Shown: piece by piece, positions 52,558-61,552 of the stretch
Position numbering within the stretch: position 1 is the stretch's first letter
Layout: each line of letters starts with the position of its first letter
Assembly (NCBI GenBank): GCA_963776465.1
Contig: CAVZMV010000001.1
Coordinates: 620,001-684,000, forward strand
Reading direction: 5' to 3'
Length of the DNA: 64,000 nucleotides
Origin: DASRHK01 sp963776465
GTDB lineage: Bacteria; Pseudomonadota; Gammaproteobacteria; Nevskiales; Nevskiaceae
Program-made: the position numbers and the translations under genes
Notes under the pieces: model-generated
Seen by the model: the letters and a program-made list of their open reading frames with translations, nothing else
The model's database searches: none
Told to the model about the DNA's origin: nothing

Positions 52558-54891
52558 CTACAGCGAGCCGCTGAAGTCGCCGGCGCCCGGCAGCGACAGC
52601 TGCTTGCCACCGACGTCGATCTGCAGCGCGCCGTCGGTGTGGATCGTGTACGCGATCGGCGCCGCGACGTCGATCGCCATGCGCTGCGCGTCGAGCGTGA
52701 CCGCGCCCAGGCCAATCGCCGTCAGCTCGAATCCGTTGGACTTCTCCGGCACCACCAGCGTGGTCTCGGTGACGGAGAGCGACGTCAGCGGCACCAGCGT
52801 CCAGCCCACTTCCCATTCCTCCGGATGCCAGACGGCAGCGAACTCCTCGGCGGAGAGACGCAAGAGTCCGCGCATGCGCGCCAGGTACCCGCGCGCGACG
52901 TTGGTGTAGAGACCGCTGAACACGACCTGTTTCGCCGGCAGCTGATCGGCGCGGGCGAGCGAGGTCACGTCGATCTCGGCGGTGCCGCCCTCGTCGCGCG
53001 GCGTCATCGCGCTCACCCAGTAGGCCGCGCCGGCGCCGGGGATCTTCTCGGAGAACATCGACGGATCGAACAGGTAGCGCACGCGCGCTGGGTCGCGCAC
53101 GCGCACCCTGGTGTACGACAGCTGCTCGACGAAGGGCACCGCGTCGTTCTCGATGCGGCCCTCGTGCTGGCGGCCAATGTAGTGCAGGTACACGTACTCG
53201 TTGCCGAAGCCTTCCATCTGGTCGGCTTCCGGATCGCCCTGCGTGCCCTGCGCGAACTCGTCGAAGGTGCCGATCGAGAAGAACACCGGCACGTTGTGGA
53301 GATTCTTCAGTGTCGGCGTGTCGGTGATGCCGCCGGTGACGTCGTGCGTGAAGATGTACGGCATCGCTGCCGCGTAGCGATCCGGATACAGCCGCGTGAC
53401 GTACCAGGTGCCGAGCGCGCCCAGCGACACGCCGTGCGCGGTGCGCCGCTCCGGGTCGGTGCGATAGCGGCGAGCGACGTCCGCTTCCACTTCGAGTGCG
53501 TCGACCATTCCGTCGGTGCCCTGGTAGCCGAGCCCCTCGCCGCGTCCGAGCGTGCACGCGTACACCGCATCCAGGCGATCGACCAGGGCCTCGATCACGG
53601 TGAAGCCCATGTAGCCGGTGCTGGGCCGCACGTCGGTCACCACCGGGTTGTAATCCGGCCGCGACAGCGCTTCGCCGTAGTAGACCTCGACGTTGTGGTT
53701 GGCGCCGAGCGGGTGGAAGCAGAGATCGAAGGGGAACAGGTGATCCGGCTTGTCGTAGTAGTCGCTCGGCAGCACCAGCGCGTACGGCTGCCAGGGTCCC
53801 TGGTATTCCAAGTGTGTGCCGACGCTGGTGACGACGTCGGTGCCGCGCCCGGTGAGCGTCGGGTACTGCGAGCGGTAGATGCGCTCGCTGACGCCGACGA
53901 TCTCGGGATCCGGATCGTCGCGGTCCTCGCCCAGGCGCGCGAAGTCCACGTCGACGTAGTCGTCGAGGATGTTCTGGGCCTTGAGGTCGTTGGCCTGCTT
54001 CTCCTCGTTCCAGACCGAGTTGGGCTCGCCGTTGTTCGACAGCAGGTCCCAGACGTTGGGCACGCCGATGCCGCCGCCGGTCATGACCGGCAGGCCCAGC
54101 TGCTGCGGGATCGGCGGCGGCGTGACCCACTGCTGTCCGGACGCGTCCCACACGCCCGACGCGACGAAGTAGCGCCAGACGCCCGTGCCGGGATCGGCCA
54201 GCGCGCGCGGGACGCGCACGTCGATCAGAGCCTCCGCGACGTCCGCGACGACGCTGCCTCCGGCCGACACCAGATCTGCCGTGTGGGCGCTCGCGTCTGT
54301 CAGCCTGGCGCCGGTGCCGAACACCGTGTAGATGCGATCGCAGCCGATCTGCTGCGTGAAGCCCGCGCCCATCGGCCAGTCGGCGATGCCGGTCGCACGG
54401 TCGAGGTCCTCGTCGACGCAGATGGCGACGACGCTGGAATCCGGTGCCGGCATGTCGGCGAGGCGGATGCGGTAGTGCACGTCGGTAGCGTCGGCCGCGA
54501 CGCGGAACTCGATGAGATCGGCGACGTCCGCCATGTGGCTGCCGGGCGCGGCGTACATGAAGTCGCCGGCCCAGTTGGTCTGCGGCGCCGGCGACAGGCG
54601 CAGGTTGGTCGGATCGTTGGGATCGGGACCGGCGGCGCCGAACGGCAGGTCCAGGTGATCGATGCCGTCGGTGTTGGCGCCGTGATCGTCGTGGATGTAG
54701 TCCTGGTAGATGAACTCGTGGCCACGATAGACGCCGACGTTGGAGATCATCGCCGGCTCGGCCTTGAAGCCGGTGAACACCGCAGAGCCGCCACCGCCGC
54801 CGGGTGACGCGAGGTCACCGATGGGAGTGGAATCGCCGCAGGCGACGAGCGTCAGGGCGACAACGGCGGTACTTCCAATGCGCTTGATCAT
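52558..54891 (-). CDS. Exported lipoprotein esterase with N-terminal beta-sandwich module
   Basis: The 777-residue product has a lipobox LVAC (Cys18). The first part (about 40-270) resembles a DOMON/glucodextranase-C-like beta-sandwich, with ATDVHYRIRLADMPA and CVDEDLDRATGIADWPMGAG. The second part (about 330-640) is an alpha/beta-hydrolase with nucleophile elbow HGVSLGALGTW and the family-like LVDRLDAVYACTLGRG. A C-terminal region (640-777) is beta-rich (VTLDAQRMAIDVAAPIAYTIHTDG). It lies between the RND gene (17-bp gap) and the phosphatase gene (3-bp gap), so it is in the operon. It probably hydrolyses a lipid or polyester outside the cell; the substrate is unknown. Confidence 0.82.
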   Translation of the reverse strand: MIKRIGSTAVVALTLVACGDSTPIGDLASPGGGGGSAVFTGFKAEPAMISNVGVYRGHEFIYQDYIHDDHGANTDGIDHLDLPFGAAGPDPNDPTNLRLSPAPQTNWAGDFMYAAPGSHMADVADLIEFRVAADATDVHYRIRLADMPAPDSSVVAICVDEDLDRATGIADWPMGAGFTQQIGCDRIYTVFGTGARLTDASAHTADLVSAGGSVVADVAEALIDVRVPRALADPGTGVWRYFVASGVWDASGQQWVTPPPIPQQLGLPVMTGGGIGVPNVWDLLSNNGEPNSVWNEEKQANDLKAQNILDDYVDVDFARLGEDRDDPDPEIVGVSERIYRSQYPTLTGRGTDVVTSVGTHLEYQGPWQPYALVLPSDYYDKPDHLFPFDLCFHPLGANHNVEVYYGEALSRPDYNPVVTDVRPSTGYMGFTVIEALVDRLDAVYACTLGRGEGLGYQGTDGMVDALEVEADVARRYRTDPERRTAHGVSLGALGTWYVTRLYPDRYAAAMPYIFTHDVTGGITDTPTLKNLHNVPVFFSIGTFDEFAQGTQGDPEADQMEGFGNEYVYLHYIGRQHEGRIENDAVPFVEQLSYTRVRVRDPARVRYLFDPSMFSEKIPGAGAAYWVSAMTPRDEGGTAEIDVTSLARADQLPAKQVVFSGLYTNVARGYLARMRGLLRLSAEEFAAVWHPEEWEVGWTLVPLTSLSVTETTLVVPEKSNGFELTAIGLGAVTLDAQRMAIDVAAPIAYTIHTDGALQIDVGGKQLSLPGAGDFSGSL

Positions 54892-54908
54892 CTCCCGGCC
54901 CCCGTCAT

Positions 54909-57497
54909 TCAGCGGTAGCGCCGCGCGATCAGGCTCGGCAGCAGCACCAGCGCGCACACCAGCATCATGCCGAGGCCGATGGTCAGCAGCGCACCCATGC
55001 TGACCATGCCCGGATGCGGCGTGAGCATCAAGTTGACGAAGTTGGCCATCGTGATCAGCGCGCCGTACAGCACTGCGCGGGCCGTGCTGGTCTGCAGCAG
55101 GTTCACGTGCGCCGAAGCGGCCGCGCGGCCGCGCTGCACCAGGTAGACGCTGTAGTCCACGCCCACGCCCAGGATCAGCGGCAGCGCGATGACGTTGGCG
55201 AAATTGAAGGTGATCCCCAAAGCCACCATCAGCGCCACGGTCAGCAGGCCGGCAAGCAGAAGCGGGATCAGCACGAAGATCGTGTCGATCAGGCTGCGCA
55301 GCAGCACCAGCAGCAGCAGCGTGATCGCGATGAACGAGCTGATGAAGGCGTAGCGGAAGGCCTTCACCACGGCTTGCCCGGCTTCGACCATCCCGACCGG
55401 TGGACCTGCCGCCGCCGGGGCGACGGTGCGCACCTGCTCGATGAAGCGCTCCATCGCCGGCGGGTTGTCCAGCACTTCCTTCGGCCAGGCCTCGACCCGG
55501 TAGACGCCTTCGTTGCTCCAGCGCTTGACGATCTGCGGCGGCAGCGCGGCTTCGGTGATCTCCTGCGGCTCGAGCGCCTCCTGCAGCGTGCGCACCTGCG
55601 CGGGCAATGCGCCGAGCAGCGCCTCGCGCAACTGCGTCACGCGTTGCGACTGGGCCGTCGGATCGAGCGCCTTCAGGCCATCGAGGAAGCGCCGCAGCTG
55701 TTGCTGCAGGTTCGTGGCGGCTGCGCCGGTGTTCAGCGCGGCAGCGAGCTTCTCCAGCGATTCGATCTCGCTGGCTGCAGCCGGCGCCTCGCTCAGCACG
55801 GGCGGCGACAACGCCAGCGACAGCGACAGGTCGGAGATGATCGCGAGCTTGGTGCCCTGCTCCGAGGGAATGAAGCTCTGCAGGTTCATCGCCCGACGCA
55901 CCAGCGGCAGATCCTTCAGCCGCAGGCGCATCGCTTCCGCGGTCGCCAGATCGGGAGCGAGCGCCGACAGCGACAGCGTGGGGATGTCTGGATCGCGCAT
56001 CAACTCGCGGAAGGTCGAGACCGACTCGGCGGCCGGATCGCGGATGTTCAGCGGGTCGTAATCGAAGCGCGCGCGCGGCGCGATCAGCAGCGCCAGCGCC
56101 GCTGCGATCGCCGCGCCCACCCAGATCTTGCGGGCGTGGATATAGGGCCACTCGAGCACGCGCGCGAGCGAGCGCAGCGGCTTTAGCTGCACCGCCGACG
56201 GCTTCGGCGGCATCACGGTGATCATCGCGGGCAGCAACGACAGGCTCACCACCAGGCTGAAGAACATGCCGGCGCCGGAGATCAGGCCCAGCTCCGCGAT
56301 GCCGAGGAAGTCGGTCGGGATAAAGGCGAAGAAGCCGAGCGAAGTGGTCGCCGCGCAGACCATCATGAAGCCGCCGATGTCCTGCGCGGCCTGCGGCAGC
56401 GCTTCGTCGCCGGGCATGCCCTGGCCGATGCGCTCGCGATACTGCATGCACAGGTACAAGGCGTAATCGATGCCGAGCCCGACGTAGAGCACGCCGAACG
56501 CCACCGAGATCAGATTGAGGTGGCCCACCGCCGCAGCCGCGAACGCGGCAGTCGCGATGAGGCCGGCCGCCAGCGTGATCACCGCGGCCACCACCAGCTT
56601 GAGCGAATGCAGCGCCAGGTACAGCAGGATCGCGACCAGCACCAGCGCGCCGATGAACGCGATGATCGCGCCCCCGAACGCGCTCTGGAGCTCCTCGTGC
56701 TCCAGGGCCGCGGCGCCGGTGAGCCGCACGCGCACGCCATGCGCGGCGTCGAGCTGCAGCTCCTGCACCAGCGTCCGCGTCGCGTCGATGGCCTGCGCGC
56801 CGGGCAGCATCTGCGAATAATTGAAGGTCGGCGCCACCGTGATGTAGCGCCGCGCGCCCGCCTGCGGCGAGTCGCCGCTCGACATCAGCGATTGCCAGGA
56901 CAGGCGATGGAACTTGCCGTCGGCCACCGCGGCGATCGCGTCAGCGATTTTCGTCAGCGCCGGCGTCAGGTCGAAATCCGCCGCTTCGGGTGCCTGGGTC
57001 GCCTGGACCAGCAGCATCGACAATCCGTGCAGCGTCGGATCCTGCGACAGCGCGCCCAGGAACGGCTGCGCGCGCAACAGCCCTTCGGAGAGCTTCTGCA
57101 GCTCCTCCTCGTCCAGGTACAGCAGGCCGTTGCGCCGGAAGAACGGATCGATCTCGGCGGCGAACACGTCGGTGAACAGCCCGGGCTTCTGCTTCAGCGC
57201 CTCGGCGAGGCGGCGCTGCGCGTCGTCGGCGATCTCGGGAACGTCGCCGTCGATCACGATCACCAGCGGGCTCGACGGGAATAGCCGCGACAATTCCTTC
57301 TCGGCTTTGCGCCACGGCAGCTCCGGCGACAGCATGTTGCCGGTGTCGGTATCCACCGACAGATGTCCGGCGGTGTAATACGCGAGCGCCGCGATGACGA
57401 TCGCGAAGGCCGGCACGATCCAGCGCGCGTGACGCTGCATCAGGCGGACCCAGCGCGCGAGCGCGCGACCCATGCCGCTGGAGGTCGATTCGGTCAT
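54909..57497 (-). CDS. RND-superfamily transporter (HpnN/MMPL-like)
   Basis: The 862-residue protein has the RND duplicated topology: a leading helix (about 28-46), a large periplasmic loop, then six helices with GLGIDYALYLCMQYRE near 346. The second half repeats this, ending GVGVDYSVYLVQRGR near 795. Length and sequence suit the hopanoid-associated RND protein HpnN and MMPL-type lipid exporters. The start is ATG at 57497 (or GTG at 57500); no SD is evident on this strand. It is first in the MCE operon and divergent from an MlaC-like gene, mirroring HpnN beside HpnM. It could deliver lipids from the inner membrane. Confidence 0.85.
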   Translation of the reverse strand: MTESTSSGMGRALARWVRLMQRHARWIVPAFAIVIAALAYYTAGHLSVDTDTGNMLSPELPWRKAEKELSRLFPSSPLVIVIDGDVPEIADDAQRRLAEALKQKPGLFTDVFAAEIDPFFRRNGLLYLDEEELQKLSEGLLRAQPFLGALSQDPTLHGLSMLLVQATQAPEAADFDLTPALTKIADAIAAVADGKFHRLSWQSLMSSGDSPQAGARRYITVAPTFNYSQMLPGAQAIDATRTLVQELQLDAAHGVRVRLTGAAALEHEELQSAFGGAIIAFIGALVLVAILLYLALHSLKLVVAAVITLAAGLIATAAFAAAAVGHLNLISVAFGVLYVGLGIDYALYLCMQYRERIGQGMPGDEALPQAAQDIGGFMMVCAATTSLGFFAFIPTDFLGIAELGLISGAGMFFSLVVSLSLLPAMITVMPPKPSAVQLKPLRSLARVLEWPYIHARKIWVGAAIAAALALLIAPRARFDYDPLNIRDPAAESVSTFRELMRDPDIPTLSLSALAPDLATAEAMRLRLKDLPLVRRAMNLQSFIPSEQGTKLAIISDLSLSLALSPPVLSEAPAAASEIESLEKLAAALNTGAAATNLQQQLRRFLDGLKALDPTAQSQRVTQLREALLGALPAQVRTLQEALEPQEITEAALPPQIVKRWSNEGVYRVEAWPKEVLDNPPAMERFIEQVRTVAPAAAGPPVGMVEAGQAVVKAFRYAFISSFIAITLLLLVLLRSLIDTIFVLIPLLLAGLLTVALMVALGITFNFANVIALPLILGVGVDYSVYLVQRGRAAASAHVNLLQTSTARAVLYGALITMANFVNLMLTPHPGMVSMGALLTIGLGMMLVCALVLLPSLIARRYR

Positions 57498-57523
57498 CAC
57501 GGAGGAGGTGCGAACGGGAACCT

Positions 57524-57558
57524 ATTTTAAGGCGGGATTCAGGGAGCGCTGTGATAAT
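57524..57558. promoter_or_regulatory. Divergent promoter region between the RND operon and the MlaC-like gene
   Basis: Plus strand: an extended -10, TGTGATAAT (57550-57558), precedes the MlaC-like start by 26 bp. Minus strand: TAAAAT (57529-57524) lies about 27 bp upstream of the RND start. -35 boxes are not convincing on either strand. Confidence 0.45.
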
Positions 57559-57583
57559 CTTCGCGCCACTTTTTGGAGAGATC

Positions 57584-58174
57584 ATGTCGCGCGTAGCTTT
57601 CGCCCTGCTTTGCGCCTTGCTGGCTTCGCCGGCATCAGCGGCCACCGAGCCCGATGCCGTGGTCAACGGCTTCCACGCGGCGCTGACCGACGCCATGGAG
57701 CATGGCGAGCAGCTCGGCTGCAAGGGTCGCCTGCAGAAGCTCGAGCCCGCGATCGCTTCGAGCTTCGACATCCCTTTCATCGCCAGCCACATCCTGCGCA
57801 AGCGCTGGGGCAAGCTGACGGCCGAGCAGCGCGCCGCCTTCACCGCAGTGCTCCACGACCTGATCGTGCAGACCTACGCCAGCAACTTCTCGCACAAGGG
57901 CCCGACGTTCACGACGCTGGAGACGCGCGACGCGGGCGCGCGCAAGCAGGTCCGCACGCGCCTCAAGCCGGCGCGCGACGAGCCGGTGACGCTCGAATAC
58001 TTCATGCAGAAGGACGCCGCCGGCGGCTGGCGCATCATCAACGTCATCGCCAACGGCGTCAGCGACCTGGCGCTGCGCTCTTCGCAGTACGACAAGGTGT
58101 TCGAGCAATCGGGCTTCGACGGGCTGATGGCCAAGCTGCAGAAGCAGATCGCCGCCGACCGGGCGGCCTGTTAA
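57584..58174 (+). CDS. MlaC-type periplasmic lipid-binding protein (HpnM/Ttg2D-like)
   Basis: The 196-residue protein has a signal peptide (MSRVAFALLCALLASPASA). The ATG at 57584 is chosen because GGAGAG precedes it and it gives a clean signal. Family patterns are ASSFDIPFIASHILRKRWGKLTAEQRAAF near 58-86, the MlaC TIM-like domain, and GGWRIINVIANGVSDLALR near 144. It carries phospholipid through the periplasm to or from the MlaD complex. It is divergent from the RND gene of the MCE operon, so the two belong together. Confidence 0.9.
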   Translation: MSRVAFALLCALLASPASAATEPDAVVNGFHAALTDAMEHGEQLGCKGRLQKLEPAIASSFDIPFIASHILRKRWGKLTAEQRAAFTAVLHDLIVQTYASNFSHKGPTFTTLETRDAGARKQVRTRLKPARDEPVTLEYFMQKDAAGGWRIINVIANGVSDLALRSSQYDKVFEQSGFDGLMAKLQKQIAADRAAC

Positions 58175-58195
58175 GAAGAGAACCACCCAAAAAAC

Positions 58196-60664
58196 ATGGG
58201 GGCATTCCGGGGGAGCTGCCATCGCCATAGCGCCGGCGCACTGCTGCTGGCGCTCGCGTTCGCCGTCGACGCACAAGACCCGGAACCGACCCCCGAGCAG
58301 CGAGCCGCCGACGAGGCGAGCACGGCGCTGCCGGAAATGATGGTGACGTCGCAGAAGATCACCCAGACGCTGGAATCGGTGCCGGCGTCGGTGTCGGCGC
58401 TGTCCGGCGACACCATCCGCGAGACCGGCACGTCGGGATACGCGGAGCTGCAGGACTACACCGCCAACGTCAGCATCCGCCTGTCGTCCGGCGCGGGCCA
58501 GTACAGCATCCGCGGCTTCGGCACGCCCGACACCAATCCCGCGTTCGATCCCTCCGTCGGCACGGTCATCGACGGCGTCTATTACGCGCGGTCGAACTAT
58601 CTCGCCGCGTTCTACGAGGACGTCGACCGCTTCGAGGTGCTCCGCGGCCCGCAAGGCACGCTGTTCGGCAAGAACAACACCGCGGGCATCTTCAACGTCG
58701 TCACCGCCGCGCCGGAGGAGCACTCCCTGGTGCGCTGGGAGCTGCTCGGCGGCAGCGACGGCGACCGCTCGTTCCGGCCGGTCCTGAACGTGCCGCTCGG
58801 CGGCGGCTTTGCGATGCGCGTCGCCGGCAACTACTCGCACGGCGATCGCGGCACGCTGCACAACACCTACCTGGACCGCGGCGAGCGCAACGTCGACCAG
58901 GACACCACGCGCGTGCGCTTGCGCTACGCGGCGGACGACGACCTCACCGTCGACGTGGGCCTGCTCTACTCGCACATGACGCAGAACTTCAACCAGTTCC
59001 AGAGCTCGCTGCTGACGGCGCCGATGCTGGCCCTGTTCCAGAGCTACGATCCGGAAGAGGATGCCGTCGTCGACCTGAAGAACTCCGCCAGCCACCACTC
59101 GCTCGAGGAAGGCGTGATCCGCAGCCTGTCGGTCACGTTCGACCAGGACCTGGGGCACGCGTGGGGCGCCAACAAGCTGCGGCTGACGTCGATCACCGCC
59201 GCCGCCAGCATCTCCAACCCGCGCTTCGACCTCGACGCCGACTTCAGCGCGGTGCCGTTCATCAGCGACTCGATGGTGATCCCGCGAACCTCGCGGCAGT
59301 TCAGCGAGGAGCTGCACCTCTCGGGCGAAGTGCCGAGCCTGCTCGGCTGGGGCCGGGGCGTCACCTTCGTCTTCGGCGGCTACTACTTCCAGTCTCGCTT
59401 CAAGACCTCGGATCTGTTCAACATCGAGGACCTCGGCGCGGCCTTCGCGTACGAAGTGGCCGCGCAGTCGGGCGCCGGCGGCGCGCCCGGGCCGTTCGGC
59501 ACCATCGGCGGCACGCTGGGCGGACCGTTGCAGGAGATCCTGCTGCTGCTCAATCCCGTCACCGGCGGCGCCGGCCTCGGCACCGAGCAGAACGCCTCGG
59601 TCAAGCTCGATCAGCAGGCGCGCGACTACGCGCTCTTCGGCCAGGCCGAGCATCGCATCGCCGACGAGTGGTACCTGATCGGCGGCCTGCGCTTCGATAT
59701 CGAAAGCAAGAGCGGCGACGCCTCGAGCAAGGCCAACGGCCGGCTGATCCCGCTGATCGCCCGCCAGCAGGATCACCAGACGCACATCGAGCGCATCGAG
59801 CACCAGCTCTCGCCCAAGGGCGGCTTCAAGTGGGCGCCGAGCAAGCACGTGGAGGCCTACGGCACCTGGTCGCGCGGCTTCAAGAGCGGCGGCTTCAACG
59901 CCCTGCCGCTGACGCCCGACAACATCGAGTACGAGCCCGAGCGCGCCACCAGCATCGAGCTCGGCGGCAAGGTGCGCGTGCTCGCGGGTGCGCTGCGCTT
60001 CTCTGGCGCGGTGTTCACCACCGACTTCGAGAACCTGCAGGTCTCCACGTTCCAGAACAACAGCTTCGTGGTGGAGAACGCGGCCGAGGCGCGATCGCGC
60101 GGCTTCGAGATCGACCTGCACTGGCTGACGCCGCTGCGCGGCCTGTCGTTCTACACCTCGGTGGGCCTGGCCGACGCCAAGTACACGAAGTACGACTGCG
60201 CGCCGGCGCCCTCGGATTCGGAGGCGCCGCCGCCCCCGCAGTGCCCGCAGCCGAGCGGCGGACCGGGCGAGGTGATCTCGCCGACGCCGCCGACGCAGGA
60301 CCTCGCGGGCAAGCCCCTGTCGTTCGCGCCGAAGTGGACGGCCACGCTCATCCCTTCCTACAACCTGCGGCTGCCGCGCTACATGGAAGCGATCTTCGCG
60401 GTCGACATCCTCTACCGCGGCAAGCAGTACCTGAATCCGGACAACGACGAGCGCAAGGCGCAGGCGGGCCAGACGCTGTTCAACGCGCGCATCGGCCTGG
60501 GGGATCTCACCAAGAACTGGAAGCTGATGCTGGTGGGCCACAACCTCACCGACCGCATCGTGCTCGACCAGGCGATCGATCAGCCGCTGGCGCCCGGCAA
60601 CATCGCGGTGGTGCGCGGCGATCACGGGCGGTACTACACGGCGAACCTGGCCGTGACCTTCTGA
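58196..60664 (+). CDS. TonB-dependent outer-membrane receptor
   Basis: The 822-residue protein has a signal peptide (ending about residue 27), a TonB-box-like stretch LPEMMVTSQK near 45, and a plug domain with ELQDYTANVSIR, QYSIRGFG and DVDRFEVLRGPQGTLFGKNNTAG near 143-165. A 22-strand barrel follows, ending ANLAVTF with the terminal Phe that outer-membrane proteins need. It is similar to receptors for siderophores, but also for small organic compounds in Sphingomonas-like families; substrate unknown. It is 21 bp downstream of the MlaC-like gene, so it could be co-transcribed. Confidence 0.93.
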   Translation: MGAFRGSCHRHSAGALLLALAFAVDAQDPEPTPEQRAADEASTALPEMMVTSQKITQTLESVPASVSALSGDTIRETGTSGYAELQDYTANVSIRLSSGAGQYSIRGFGTPDTNPAFDPSVGTVIDGVYYARSNYLAAFYEDVDRFEVLRGPQGTLFGKNNTAGIFNVVTAAPEEHSLVRWELLGGSDGDRSFRPVLNVPLGGGFAMRVAGNYSHGDRGTLHNTYLDRGERNVDQDTTRVRLRYAADDDLTVDVGLLYSHMTQNFNQFQSSLLTAPMLALFQSYDPEEDAVVDLKNSASHHSLEEGVIRSLSVTFDQDLGHAWGANKLRLTSITAAASISNPRFDLDADFSAVPFISDSMVIPRTSRQFSEELHLSGEVPSLLGWGRGVTFVFGGYYFQSRFKTSDLFNIEDLGAAFAYEVAAQSGAGGAPGPFGTIGGTLGGPLQEILLLLNPVTGGAGLGTEQNASVKLDQQARDYALFGQAEHRIADEWYLIGGLRFDIESKSGDASSKANGRLIPLIARQQDHQTHIERIEHQLSPKGGFKWAPSKHVEAYGTWSRGFKSGGFNALPLTPDNIEYEPERATSIELGGKVRVLAGALRFSGAVFTTDFENLQVSTFQNNSFVVENAAEARSRGFEIDLHWLTPLRGLSFYTSVGLADAKYTKYDCAPAPSDSEAPPPPQCPQPSGGPGEVISPTPPTQDLAGKPLSFAPKWTATLIPSYNLRLPRYMEAIFAVDILYRGKQYLNPDNDERKAQAGQTLFNARIGLGDLTKNWKLMLVGHNLTDRIVLDQAIDQPLAPGNIAVVRGDHGRYYTANLAVTF

Positions 60665-60674
60665 GGGTCCGATC

Positions 60675-60779
60675 GGGTCCGCCGGTAAGGCCCGCCGGGG
60701 GACGCCTCAAAAGCTCCATTAGCTCGGGTGGCGCCGTCCCTGGCGCCACACGCCCCCGCCGAGCCTTACCAGCGAACCC
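60675..60779. repeat. Palindromic structured repeat, copy C
   Basis: The outer arms GGGTCCGCCGGTAAGGC (60675-60691) and GCCTTACCAGCGAACCC (60763-60779) pair at 15 of 17 positions. The inner parts are CCGCCGGGGGACGCC/ACGCCCCCGCC, and a GGCGCC-type hairpin closes on GTCCCT. The core matches copies A and B. It lies between the convergent receptor and desT genes. Confidence 0.88.
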
Positions 60780-60784
60780 CAGAG

Positions 60785-61453
60785 CTAAGAAGCCTTCTCC
60801 TTCCACGCCGCCGCCCCCAGGAATATCAGGCGTAGTTGGCGCACGAAGTTGTCGATCAGCTCCTCTTCCGCGCGCGGCTGGCGCGGCGGCAGGTCGAGGA
60901 TGTCGCCGACGGCGCTGATCATCGTGTTGACCACGAGGCCGCAGATCAACTGCAAGCTTTGCGTCGACAAGTGCGGCAGGAAATTCAGGTTGCGGAGGTC
61001 CTGCGCCATCTCGTTGGCGAAATGCGTGATCTCGCGGCGCACCGCTGCGCGGATCACGGCCGATCCGCCGGACCGCTCGCCGGCCACGAACAGGAACTCG
61101 CGCGGATGGGCGCGCAGGAACTCGGTGTAGATCCGCACCGAGTTCCGGATCACGTGCGTCAACGGCACGTTGCCCTTGCGCGCTTCGCGCAGCATGCGGC
61201 GCAGCGTGACCCCGCTCTCCTCGACCAGCGCGAGGCCCAGCTCGTCCATGTCGGCGAAGTGTCGATAGAACGCGGTGGGCACGACCCCCGCCTCGCGCGT
61301 CACCTCCCGCAGGCCCAGGCCGGCGAAGCTGGTGCCGCGACGGATCAGCGTCAGCGCCGCGTCCATCAGCGCTTCGCGCGTGCGCTGCTTGCGCTCGTCG
61401 CGGCTCAAGTCCTCGCGGGACGGGTCCTCGCGGCGATGGCGTCGGCGGCTCAT
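60785..61453 (-). CDS. desT: TetR-family regulator of unsaturated fatty-acid synthesis (DesT/FabR type)
   Basis: The 222-residue regulator has an N-terminal HTH (about 27-75: LREVTREAGVVPTAFYRHFADMDELGLALVEE), nearly the same as in DesT and FabR, and FVAGERSGGSAVIRAAVRREITHF near 120-143 in the ligand domain. DesT senses saturated versus unsaturated acyl-CoA and represses desCB. Here it is divergent from a desC-desB pair, as in Pseudomonas aeruginosa. Its long N-terminal lead (about 20 basic residues) is a variable feature. Confidence 0.92.
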   Translation of the reverse strand: MSRRRHRREDPSREDLSRDERKQRTREALMDAALTLIRRGTSFAGLGLREVTREAGVVPTAFYRHFADMDELGLALVEESGVTLRRMLREARKGNVPLTHVIRNSVRIYTEFLRAHPREFLFVAGERSGGSAVIRAAVRREITHFANEMAQDLRNLNFLPHLSTQSLQLICGLVVNTMISAVGDILDLPPRQPRAEEELIDNFVRQLRLIFLGAAAWKEKAS

Positions 61454-61552
61454 GGAGCTAATTGTGACACAACTGTTACCGGCCTCCCCGCCCCAGAATC
61501 AGCCTGAATCCCGCGTCCCCATTGGCTTTCAGCCTTTATGCCAGTCTTGGGC

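Noticed and set aside
51586..54807. A 1073-codon open frame on the plus strand
   Set aside because: It is antisense to the lipoprotein esterase and phosphatase-kinase genes; its residue composition (runs of Arg, Ala, His, Val, Asp) is what GC-rich antisense codons give, with no domain.
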